Positions 1 through 7,718 of a DNA stretch of 64,000 nt are shown piece by piece. Each line of letters begins with the position of its first letter. The stretch's first letter is position 1. This stretch comes from CALNZV01 sp942491115 (lineage in GTDB: Bacteria > Desulfobacterota > Desulfobacteria > Desulfobacterales > UBA5852), in assembly GCA_942491115.1 (NCBI GenBank), contig CALNZV010000007.1, forward strand, positions 434,001 through 498,000. The letters run 5' to 3'. The notes below the pieces were generated by a model, which saw only the letters and a program-made list of their open reading frames with translations, searched no databases and was not told where the DNA came from. Made by a program: the position numbers and the translations under genes.

Positions 1-309
1 GTCATAGGTCCAGGTTGCCGGATGGCTGTTATTGGCGATGGCGGCATTCTCCGCCGGCATACCGAAAGCATCCCATCCCATGGGGTGCAGCACGTTGAAG
101 CCCTGCATCCGTTTGTAGCGGGCCACCACATCACCAATGGTGTAATTTCGGACGTGGCCCATGTGGATTTTTCCGGAAGGATAGGGAAACATTTCGAGCA
201 GATAATATTTCTTCCGCCGGGCGTCCTCCTCGACTGTGAACAAGCCGGAGGTCTCCCATATACGCTGCCACTTTCCTTCAATGGCATCAGCGTTGTATTT
301 GGGCTCCAT
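1..309 (-). CDS. leuS: Leucyl-tRNA synthetase, N-terminal part (runs off the left edge)
   Basis: The first 103 residues of a class I aminoacyl-tRNA synthetase that charges tRNA-Leu. The translation opens MEPKYNADAIEGKWQ and carries the HIGH-type ATP-binding motif as HMGH (residues 49-52) inside PSGKIHMGHVRNYTIGD, followed by GWDAFGMPAENAA, all typical of bacterial LeuRS. The rest of the gene lies left of position 1. The ATG at 309 has a purine-rich GGGAG stretch about ten bases upstream. It is divergent from the RNase G gene. Identification is secure; only the N-terminus can be judged. Confidence 0.95.
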   Translation of the reverse strand, partial: MEPKYNADAIEGKWQRIWETSGLFTVEEDARRKKYYLLEMFPYPSGKIHMGHVRNYTIGDVVARYKRMQGFNVLHPMGWDAFGMPAENAAIANNSHPATWTYD

Positions 310-668
310 CGATGAAACTCCCTTCCCTTGAGGGGGCCCGAAGCGGGCTCGAAACGTCTTGTCGATACGGCGGGTTGGGAACCTCCCCACCGGGGTGTTT
401 GGCAGGCTTCCTCATGCCATACTATAGGGCAAATATCAAGGCTGCGGCCCACCTCGCACCTCCAGCGGCAAGGGAGAAATCATTTGACTTCAACTTCCCA
501 AAGCCATTAAGATATCAGATAGCTATTGATGCAGATCGCCCAGATGTTCGGACCAGTAGAGAGCCTCGTCGGCCCTGGGGGCGGATCATGACACCTCCGG
601 GTCGAACGCCGTCACTATTCCGGATACCTATTGTCGGCAACACTCTATCAAACGGGGAAACAACCTCA
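310..668. other. Divergent intergenic region leuS/rng
   Basis: 359 bases between the two start codons. Open frames run through it, one in frame with rng, but they show no conserved protein character. The only signal I see is a candidate plus-strand promoter at 484-513. Confidence 0.5.
484..513 (+). promoter_or_regulatory. Candidate sigma-70 promoter for rng
   Basis: TTGACT (484-489), an 18-base spacer and TAAGAT (508-513). It would give an untranslated leader of about 150 bases before the rng ATG at 669. Read by eye; not scored. Confidence 0.4.
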
Positions 669-2129
669 ATGAGCAGTAAGATCATCATCAACGCGATGGA
701 CTCCGAAGAGTGCCGTATCGCTAAAATCAAAGACAACAAGCTCGAAGAATTCCACACGGAAAGTGCTGGACACGAAATCACCCAGGGAAACATCTACAAA
801 GGCATCATCACCCGCATCGAACCCAGCCTGCAGGCCGTTTTTGTGGATTATGGCGCCGAGAAAAACGGCTTTCTCCAAATTCAGGAAATCCACAGCGACT
901 ATTTCCACGACAGCGCAAACGGCGATCGATCGATCCAGAGCCTGGTCCGCCGAGGTCAGGAACTGTTGGTTCAGGTGACCAAGGAGCCCATCATGAACAA
1001 AGGCGCCATGCTCACCACATTCCTTTCTCTCGCCGGCCGCTATGTCGTATTGATGCCCGGAAACGATACCCGGGGTATTTCACGAAAAATCGACAGTGAG
1101 GAGGAACGAAAACGGTTGAAGGACATTCTGTCCACGGTCAAGATCACCGAGGGATTCGGTATCATTATCCGAACGGCCGGGGCCGAGTGCACCAAAACGC
1201 TCATCAACAAGGACCAGACCTATCTGATGCGCCTGTGGCGAACCATGAAAGGGAATGTCATGAAGGTGAAGGCTCCCGAACTCATGTACAAGGAGCGAAA
1301 TTTAGTACTGCGTTCCATCCGGGATTATTTCACCGACGATATCTCCGAGGTGCTCATCGACGACCCTTCGGTATTCATGGAAGTCAAAAATTTTATGAAT
1401 ATCATCGCTCCCAAGCAGGCCAAGATCGTCAGGCAATATAATGGGAACAAACCGATCTTCTCCAAGTATCAGCTGGAGAATCAGATTGCCTCCGTATTCG
1501 ACCCCAGGGTGCCCCTCAAATCCGGCGGTTCGATCGTCATCGCCCAAACCGAAGCCCTGGTCGCCATCGATGTCAACTCAGGGAAAGCCACTCAGCGCCG
1601 AAACATCGAGGAAACCGCTCTTCAAACCAATCTCGAGGCCGCGGAGGAAATCGCCCGGCAGCTCAGGCTCAGGGACCTGGGTGGCCTGATCGTCCTCGAC
1701 TTCATCGATATGAGGGAGGCCAAAAACCGATCCGAGGTGGAACGGGTCATCAAGGCTCACCTCAAACTGGACAAGGCGAGAACAAAGGTTGGCCGCATTT
1801 CCCGATTCGGATTGATGGAAATGTCCCGACAGCGGATCCGCCCCTCCATCGATTTCGGCAGTTTCCAGACCTGCCCCCACTGTCGGGGAAAAGGTCAGGT
1901 GCCGTCCACAGAGACGCTGGGCATCCGGTTCCTTAGAAAACTCGGTATGGAATTTTTCAAAGAAGGCTCTCTGACCGTCACAGGGACGGTGCCCGTTGAG
2001 GTGGCCGATTACCTTCTCAACCGAAAACGAAAAGAGCTTTTGGATCTGGAGGAGCAGCACCAGGTAAAAATCCTCATCAACGCTGACCCCTCCATGGTTC
2101 CGGGGGATAGTACGATCACCTGCGAGTAG
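669..2129 (+). CDS. rng: Ribonuclease G/E family endoribonuclease
   Basis: Single-strand-specific endoribonuclease used in rRNA maturation and mRNA decay. The 486-residue protein has an S1 RNA-binding domain (about residues 36-125, GNIYKGIITRIEPSLQAVFV). The catalytic core carries the two metal-binding aspartates at D301 (DVNSGKAT) and D344 (LDFIDM), and the zinc-link pair CPHC is at 402-405, matching RNase E/G layout. It lacks the long RNase E C-terminal scaffold, so RNase G is the better name. The frame is open upstream to 312, but homology starts at MSSKIIINAM (ATG 669). Upstream in-frame sequence is rejected as coding. The Shine-Dalgarno is weak (GGGGAAAC). Confidence 0.93.
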   Translation: MSSKIIINAMDSEECRIAKIKDNKLEEFHTESAGHEITQGNIYKGIITRIEPSLQAVFVDYGAEKNGFLQIQEIHSDYFHDSANGDRSIQSLVRRGQELLVQVTKEPIMNKGAMLTTFLSLAGRYVVLMPGNDTRGISRKIDSEEERKRLKDILSTVKITEGFGIIIRTAGAECTKTLINKDQTYLMRLWRTMKGNVMKVKAPELMYKERNLVLRSIRDYFTDDISEVLIDDPSVFMEVKNFMNIIAPKQAKIVRQYNGNKPIFSKYQLENQIASVFDPRVPLKSGGSIVIAQTEALVAIDVNSGKATQRRNIEETALQTNLEAAEEIARQLRLRDLGGLIVLDFIDMREAKNRSEVERVIKAHLKLDKARTKVGRISRFGLMEMSRQRIRPSIDFGSFQTCPHCRGKGQVPSTETLGIRFLRKLGMEFFKEGSLTVTGTVPVEVADYLLNRKRKELLDLEEQHQVKILINADPSMVPGDSTITCE

Positions 2130-2322
2130 GGCGATCGATGTTCTGTCCCGCGTCGGCGACGCTGCAGCGGCCAATGCTGCTGACAACGATCGATGCCGTG
2201 CAGAGGTCGACGGGGCGACCAATGATCGGTCAATGAGCGACGCGCTGTCGACACACAACCGGGCTTATCCCTGTTTTCCGCCCGGAAGGGTTTGCAGGAG
2301 GTAACAACAATGGCGGACGTGA

Positions 2323-2334
2323 CCCCCCCCCCCC
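2323..2334 (+). repeat. Poly-C tract (12 C) at the start of the LysM-like gene
   Basis: Twelve consecutive C residues begin eleven bases after an ATG (2310) that has an excellent Shine-Dalgarno (AGGAGGT, 2296-2302). At 12 C this ATG reads into a dead frame that stops at 2531. At 13 or 10 C it would join the frame of the downstream membrane protein. A second C-rich stretch lies at about 2430-2449. Confidence 0.85.
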
Positions 2335-2350
2335 GCGGAATTCCCGATCT

Positions 2351-3085
2351 TTGCTCCTATTGGTCGTCATTGCTCTCATCATCGTCGCCGCGCTGGCCAT
2401 CATCCGATTCTGGCCGGGTACCCTCGGCACCCCCCCCTCCCCCCCATCCGTTTCCGATGCTCCGCCCCAAGGAGAAACCGCGCCGGGAGCCGAACTCCCC
2501 TTCGATCAACTCAACAAGGACGAGTCCTTGACATCCCTCATGGCGGACCGCAAAGAACAATACCAGGTGGGGGACGGTATCGACATGCTTGCCCAATCCG
2601 ACGAAACGGTCACCATCCAGGGCAACCGCATTTCGATGAAGGATATCCAGGAACTCATCCGACAGAAAACCGGTGAACTCACTGAAGAAACCATCGGCCC
2701 CGGTGGACAACCCGTCGGCGCCGCCCTCGAAATGTTCGGACTTTATGTCGTCCAACCCGGGGACAATATCTGGAACATTCATTTCCATTTTCTACAAGAT
2801 CACCTCCGGAAAAAACAGATCGACCTTTCACCCCTCGCCGATGAGCCCAATTCAAAAGGATACAGTTCCGGTATCGGCAAACTTCTCAAATTTTCGGAAA
2901 ACCTGGTCTACATCTATAACATCAAGGACCAGAGTCTCGACGACGATCTGAATATCATCGAGCCATACTCCAAAATCATCGTTTACAAGATGGATACGAT
3001 TTTCCATCTCCTCGACCAGATCGATGCCAACAAAATAGACCGGATCCGGTTCGACGGCGACACCCTCTGGATACCGCCGGAATAA
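2351..3085 (+). CDS. Membrane-anchored LysM-like protein (start disrupted by poly-C frameshift)
   Basis: As read, the frame can only start at TTG 2351, which encodes a hydrophobic segment directly (residues 2-20). A charged linker follows, then a LysM-like signature LYVVQPGDNIWNI (131-143) and a conserved-looking C-terminus ending in DGDTLWIPPE. LysM domains bind peptidoglycan, so a periplasmic, inner-membrane-anchored envelope role is inferred. The natural start is probably ATG 2310, which has a perfect ribosome-binding site. One extra C in the poly-C tract would give a short basic cytoplasmic N-terminus (MADVTPPPPRNSRS) before the membrane segment. Either the gene switches frame by tract-length change or one base is missing in the assembly. 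It lies between rng and yajC. No family name beyond LysM-like is claimed. Confidence 0.7.
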   Translation: MLLLVVIALIIVAALAIIRFWPGTLGTPPSPPSVSDAPPQGETAPGAELPFDQLNKDESLTSLMADRKEQYQVGDGIDMLAQSDETVTIQGNRISMKDIQELIRQKTGELTEETIGPGGQPVGAALEMFGLYVVQPGDNIWNIHFHFLQDHLRKKQIDLSPLADEPNSKGYSSGIGKLLKFSENLVYIYNIKDQSLDDDLNIIEPYSKIIVYKMDTIFHLLDQIDANKIDRIRFDGDTLWIPPE

Positions 3086-3153
3086 TCACCTCCGATTGAG
3101 CCGTCCGCGCCGCTTCGACGCCTTCCCGGCGACCTTCCACGGCAAAGAATCGT

Positions 3154-3182
3154 TTGACCTGTCGAACCATTTACAGTATACC
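3154..3182 (+). promoter_or_regulatory. Candidate sigma-70 promoter of yajC-secD-secF
   Basis: TTGACC (3154-3159), a 17-base spacer and TATACC (3177-3182), placed in the gap before yajC. It gives a leader of about 115 bases. Confidence 0.5.
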
Positions 3183-3306
3183 AGCGGCCGACTTATGCCC
3201 GGACCACGGGCGGGAGTTTCGGCCACCGCCAAGGCCACGGAAGTCCAACACCACCACGTGCGGCATCGTCCAACGGCACGGTGCGCACCAAATGAGGAGG
3301 TTCGTT

Positions 3307-3684
3307 TTGACGGGTATAGCATATGCCATGGGACAGGCTGGAGGGCCCGCCGGTCAGGGGGCTGGAGGCTTCGGGGGACTGGTCCCCATTATCCTCATGT
3401 TCGTGATCTTTTATTTTTTACTGATCCGTCCCCAGCAGAAGCGAAACAAAGAGCACAAAGAGATGATCAACACCCTTAAGAAGGGTGATCGCATCATCAC
3501 CTCCGGAGGAATCTACGGCCGAATTACCGGTATCGAAGACAACGCCCTCCAGCTCGAAATCGCCGACAGGGTTCGAATCAAAATCGTCCGCTCCAATGTG
3601 GCTGCCCTCGCCCAATCGGCGCCTGCCGCCCCCCAGGAGAAAAAAAGCAAAAGTGACGACAAAGAAGAAAACAGCCAATCTTAA
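3307..3684 (+). CDS. yajC: Preprotein translocase subunit YajC
   Basis: Small single-span inner-membrane partner of SecDF in the Sec holotranslocon. The 125-residue protein has a glycine-rich N-terminus, one transmembrane helix (GLVPIILMFVIFYFLLIRP, about residues 24-42) and the diagnostic RPQQKR just after it. GDRIITSGGIYGRI and a basic and acidic tail follow. The start is TTG 3307, with AGGAGG at 3295-3300 six bases upstream; the in-frame ATG at 3292 overlaps that ribosome-binding site and is rejected. It is the first gene of yajC-secD-secF. Confidence 0.93.
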   Translation: MTGIAYAMGQAGGPAGQGAGGFGGLVPIILMFVIFYFLLIRPQQKRNKEHKEMINTLKKGDRIITSGGIYGRITGIEDNALQLEIADRVRIKIVRSNVAALAQSAPAAPQEKKSKSDDKEENSQS

Positions 3685-3744
3685 CACCCCGGGCTGTCCC
3701 ACGGGTCCGGGCATTGTCATGTTGAAACGGAAAGGATTCCATCA

Positions 3745-5319
3745 TTGAAGTTCATTTCCTGGAAGCCGGTTCTGGTCGCTGCAGTGTTGTTGACGGCCGT
3801 TGTCTACCTCCTGCCGTCACTCCATCCCGGAATCTGGCCCCACAAAAAAATCAACTTGGGTCTGGACCTGCAAGGAGGCATGCATCTGGTGCTGGAAGTG
3901 GATGCCGACAAGGCAGTCAGCAGCACCGTCGGCCGCATCGCCGAAGAGATCCAAGACCAGCTGAGAACCAACCGGTTGCGCAAGGTCACCGTTGCCCATC
4001 AGGACGACGACCGCATCCAAGTGACGGCCACCGGAGCCGACACCATCGCCGGCTTCGACAAGATACTGGACGATGAGTTCCCGAATCTGCGGGTCCAGGA
4101 CCGTCGGCAGGAAGGCGACTCGCTTTCCCTAGTTCTGGATATGCCGGATGAAGAGGCCGTTCATGTTAAGCAGATGGCAACGGCCCAAGCCCTTGAAACC
4201 ATCCGAAACCGGATCGACCAGTTCGGGGTCAGCGAGCCCGATATTCGACGCCAGGGCGAAAAACGCATTCTCATCCAACTGCCCGGGGTCAAGGACACCG
4301 AGCGGGCCAAAGAGCTGATCGGGAAAACGGCGCTCCTGGAGTTCAAGCTGGTGGATGAGCGGATGGATCCGGGCGCGGCTGAAAAACAGGGCGCCCCTCC
4401 AGGCAGCGAACTGCTTTTTGAAGTCAACGAGGACCCCGCCACCCGCAGAACCGTCAAGACCCCCTATCTGATCAAAAAACGGGCCCTTCTCACCGGCGCC
4501 TACCTGACCGATGCCCGGGTGAGCTTCGACACCCGTGACGGCGCCTACGTGTCGATCGATTTCGACCGGAAGGGCGCCCAGATCTTCGAGCGCGTCACCG
4601 GCGAAAACGTCAGGAAGCGCCTGGCCATCGTCCTCGACAACAAGGTGTATTCAGCCCCGGTCATCCAGGAGCGAATCGGAGGGGGGCAGGCCAGGATCAC
4701 CGGCAACTTCACCACCGAGGAGGCCCGGGATCTTGCCATCGTGCTGCGGGCCGGCGCGCTGCCGGCGCCGGTCAACATTCTTGAGGAAAGAACCGTCGGT
4801 CCCTCGCTGGGGTCGGACTCGATCAACAAAGGCATCGTCAGCATGATGGTCGGCGGCGTGCTGGTCATCCTCTTTATGCTGGTGTACTACCGGTTCTCGG
4901 GGCTCATCGCCGATATTGCCCTCATCCTGAATATCCTGCTGATGGGGGCCGGTCTGGCGGCTTTTCAGGCAACCCTGACCCTTCCCGGTATTGCCGGCAT
5001 CATTCTCACCATCGGTATGGCGGTGGACGCCAACGTGATCATCTTCGAGCGAATCCGAGAGGAATTGGCTTTGGGCAAACCACCCAGGGCCGCAGTGGAT
5101 GCCGGCTATGCTCGGGCGACCTTGACCATTCTGGACGCCAATGTCACCACCCTCATCGCCGCACTGGTTCTGTTTCAGTTCGGTACCGGGCCGATCAAGG
5201 GGTTTGCCGTGACCCTCAGCCTTGGGGTCATTGCCAGCATGTTTACGGCGCTCATTTTCTCTCGCACCATATTCGACTATCTGCTGATGAATCGAAAGGT
5301 GAAAACCCTGAGTATTTAG
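3745..5319 (+). CDS. secD: Protein translocase subunit SecD
   Basis: Inner-membrane RND-like protein that uses the proton gradient to finish protein export through SecYEG, paired with SecF. The protein is 524 residues, the usual size for a separate SecD. It has one N-terminal helix, then NLGLDLQGGMHL and a large periplasmic P1 region with the typical LLEFKLV and IGGGQARITGNFT segments. Five C-terminal helices begin at about residue 355 and include GMAVDANVIIFERIREE, the conserved SecD membrane motif. The start is TTG 3745 with AAAGGA upstream. It sits 60 bases after yajC and about 80 before secF. Confidence 0.95.
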   Translation: MKFISWKPVLVAAVLLTAVVYLLPSLHPGIWPHKKINLGLDLQGGMHLVLEVDADKAVSSTVGRIAEEIQDQLRTNRLRKVTVAHQDDDRIQVTATGADTIAGFDKILDDEFPNLRVQDRRQEGDSLSLVLDMPDEEAVHVKQMATAQALETIRNRIDQFGVSEPDIRRQGEKRILIQLPGVKDTERAKELIGKTALLEFKLVDERMDPGAAEKQGAPPGSELLFEVNEDPATRRTVKTPYLIKKRALLTGAYLTDARVSFDTRDGAYVSIDFDRKGAQIFERVTGENVRKRLAIVLDNKVYSAPVIQERIGGGQARITGNFTTEEARDLAIVLRAGALPAPVNILEERTVGPSLGSDSINKGIVSMMVGGVLVILFMLVYYRFSGLIADIALILNILLMGAGLAAFQATLTLPGIAGIILTIGMAVDANVIIFERIREELALGKPPRAAVDAGYARATLTILDANVTTLIAALVLFQFGTGPIKGFAVTLSLGVIASMFTALIFSRTIFDYLLMNRKVKTLSI

Positions 5320-5398
5320 AGGCACCCATCGCGTGGTGTCCCAAGTGGGAGGCCGCCCTGGCGGCGCTGCCCGGGAAGGTATCAAGAGGACTCTGCCA

Positions 5399-6436
5399 AT
5401 GCAGTTCATCAAACCGGACATCAACCTCGACTTTATCGGCAAGCGGAAAATCGCCTTCACGGTATCCGCGGTGATGATTCTCATCTCCCTCGCCTCCTTG
5501 ATCCTTCACGGGGGACCGCGCTACGGCATCGACTTTTCCGGAGGCACTCTGATTCAAATCCAATTTGGAGCGGCTGCCGATATTCCGAAAATAAAAGACG
5601 GTCTGTCCATGGTGGGCCTCGAGAGCTATGCCGTACAGAGCTTCGGTGAGGACAATGCCCATGAGTACCTGATCCGAACCGACATGTCCGGCATTACCGA
5701 ACCCGGTTTTGCGGACCGCCTCAAAAAAGCCATGGAAGACGCCGTCGGACAGGCGCCGGAAATTCGGAGGGTCGAAATGGTGGGGCCCCAGGTCGGAAAG
5801 GACCTTCGGGAAAAGGCCCTCTTTGCCATGTTCTATGCCCTGCTGTTCATCATGATCTACATCTCCGGCCGCTTTGAGCTTAAATGGCTGCTGAGCGGGG
5901 TGGTTGCCGTGGCCCTGATCGCCGCCATCTATTTTTTTAGGCTCTTTGACGTCAGCATACCCTTTCTCATCGGCACGGCCCTATTGGTCTCCCTGGCCCT
6001 GTTCTGGTTTCTGGAACTCAAATATGCCATGGGAGCCATCGTCGCGTTGATCCATGACGTCACCATCACGGTGGGGATATTCTCTATCTTCAACAAGGAA
6101 TTCACCCTGCCTATCATCGCCGCATTGCTCACGATCATCGGCTACTCACTGAATGATACCATCATCGTATTCGACCGGATTCGGGAAAACCTCAAAAAAT
6201 ATAATAAACAGGGAATGGGTGCCGTCATCAATCAAAGCGTCAACCAGACCCTGAGCAGGACCATTCTGACGTCTCTGACGACCCTGATCGTGATCGTCGC
6301 TCTGTTTGTTCTGGGCGGCGGTATCATTCACGACTTCGCCTTTGCTCTGATCGTCGGCGTGGCCGTGGGAACCTACTCATCGGTGTATGTGGCAAGCCCG
6401 ATTCTCCTGGCCTGGCAGGGCCGCAAACGCCGATAG
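5399..6436 (+). CDS. secF: Protein translocase subunit SecF
   Basis: Partner of SecD in the export motor. The 345-residue protein has an N-terminal helix, the YGIDFSGGTLIQI signature and a periplasmic domain. Its membrane bundle contains YSLNDTIIVFDRIREN and the polar helix around NQTLSRTILTSLTTL. An additional pair of hydrophobic segments sits between the second and third core helices, making it somewhat longer than E. coli SecF (323). ATG 5399 is chosen because AGAGGA lies just upstream and similarity begins at MQFIKPDINLDFIGKRK; the frame is open back to 5333. Confidence 0.95.
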   Translation: MQFIKPDINLDFIGKRKIAFTVSAVMILISLASLILHGGPRYGIDFSGGTLIQIQFGAAADIPKIKDGLSMVGLESYAVQSFGEDNAHEYLIRTDMSGITEPGFADRLKKAMEDAVGQAPEIRRVEMVGPQVGKDLREKALFAMFYALLFIMIYISGRFELKWLLSGVVAVALIAAIYFFRLFDVSIPFLIGTALLVSLALFWFLELKYAMGAIVALIHDVTITVGIFSIFNKEFTLPIIAALLTIIGYSLNDTIIVFDRIRENLKKYNKQGMGAVINQSVNQTLSRTILTSLTTLIVIVALFVLGGGIIHDFAFALIVGVAVGTYSSVYVASPILLAWQGRKRR

Positions 6437-6569
6437 CCAGACTCTCGGTACGACCGCATCCAGCCATTGCGGGCAACGGGATGCCGGTTTGGCGTTCTGA
6501 CGCCTGCTGCCTTGACAACCTGAAAATCATTCGCCACCATTTGTCCGTCCGCAAGGAGGGACGATCCCT

Positions 6570-7679
6570 TTGGATGTTGATCGATTAGCGCCGTGGTTTC
6601 GTCTGAAGGCGGTACCGGGCATCGGTGATTTGCTGTTCAGGCGCCTGATAAAGGCTGTCGGCGCTCCGGAAGGGGTGTTTTCCGCACCGAGGGATGTACT
6701 GCTGCAAATTCAGGGGATGTCGCCGAAACTGGTCGAAGCGATTTTCCGCCAGAAGATGCCGGAGGATTTCCGATCGGAGCTGGAAGGGGTATCGTCGGTG
6801 GGCGGCCTTATACTGACCCTGACCGATGCCGACTACCCGAGTTTGCTGACGGAAATTGCCGATCCACCGCCAATCCTCTATGTCCTCGGCCATCTCAAGG
6901 CTCGAGAGCCGGCGGTGGCGGTCGTCGGCTCCAGGAATGCCACCGCCTACGGCATCGACACAACCCGCCGCCTCAGTCGCCAAATGGCCCAGGAAGGCAT
7001 CACCGTCGTCAGCGGTATGGCCAGGGGGATTGACACCGCCGCCCACGAGGGGGCTATCGACGGGGGCGGGCGAACGATCGCGGTGACCGGCTGCGGGTTG
7101 GATACCGTCTACCCGCCGGAAAATAAGGGGCTTTATCGACGCATTGCCGGTGCCGGCGCGGTGATATCCGAGTTTCCCATGGGGGCCGGGCCTGATCCAC
7201 ATCATTTTCCCCGGCGCAATCGCATCATCAGCGGCCTTGGCATGGGGGTCGTGGTGGTCGAAGCGACCCGGCGGAGCGGATCCCTGATCACCGCTAAGAT
7301 GGCCCTGGACCAAGGGCGAGAGGTCTTTGCGGTTCCAGGGAGCATTCATTCTTTCAAGAGCACCGGCACCCACGCTCTGATCAAACAGGGCGCGCGCCTG
7401 GTGGAATCGGTGTCGGACATCATAGAGGAGCTGCCGATGCTGAAAGAAACAGCGCCTAGCCACCATCGGGAGGATCCGCCGGAAATGGCCACCCTCTCCA
7501 TGACACCTGAAGAGGCCCGGATATTGGAAGCCCTGGGCCCCTGTGAAATGCAGTTCGACGAACTGGCGCGCAAGCTGTCCATGCCCGCCGGCTATCTGTC
7601 CGGGCTGCTGCTGAATCTCGAGCTCAAAGGCGCCGTCCATCAGTCGGCCGGCAATCACTATTCGATAAGCAACCGATGA
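6570..7679 (+). CDS. dprA: DNA-processing protein DprA/Smf
   Basis: Binds incoming single-stranded DNA and loads RecA during natural transformation; it is also present in many bacteria not known to be competent. The 369-residue protein has an N-terminal helix-hairpin-helix-like region (AVPGIGDLLFRRLI). The Rossmann-like core has AVVGSRNATAYG, VVSGMARGIDTAAHEGA and FPRRNRIISGL, and a C-terminal winged-helix segment follows (about 300-365). The start is TTG 6570 with a GGAGGG ribosome-binding site. It is followed 39 bases later by topA, a common dprA-topA neighbourhood. Confidence 0.93.
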   Translation: MDVDRLAPWFRLKAVPGIGDLLFRRLIKAVGAPEGVFSAPRDVLLQIQGMSPKLVEAIFRQKMPEDFRSELEGVSSVGGLILTLTDADYPSLLTEIADPPPILYVLGHLKAREPAVAVVGSRNATAYGIDTTRRLSRQMAQEGITVVSGMARGIDTAAHEGAIDGGGRTIAVTGCGLDTVYPPENKGLYRRIAGAGAVISEFPMGAGPDPHHFPRRNRIISGLGMGVVVVEATRRSGSLITAKMALDQGREVFAVPGSIHSFKSTGTHALIKQGARLVESVSDIIEELPMLKETAPSHHREDPPEMATLSMTPEEARILEALGPCEMQFDELARKLSMPAGYLSGLLLNLELKGAVHQSAGNHYSISNR

Positions 7680-7718
7680 CATCGACCCAGTCGATGCCGT
7701 TATTAGCGAGGACGTATC

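Noticed and set aside
312..668. N-terminal extension of rng
   Set aside because: In frame with rng but without RNase E/G similarity, and ATG 669 begins the conserved part; the extension reads through a promoter-like stretch.
4651..5484. 277-codon minus-strand frame across secD
   Set aside because: Antisense shadow, low-complexity and His/Asp rich; secD is unambiguous.
6585..7682. 365-codon minus-strand frame across dprA
   Set aside because: Antisense to a clearly identified gene; no domain or ribosome-binding site.
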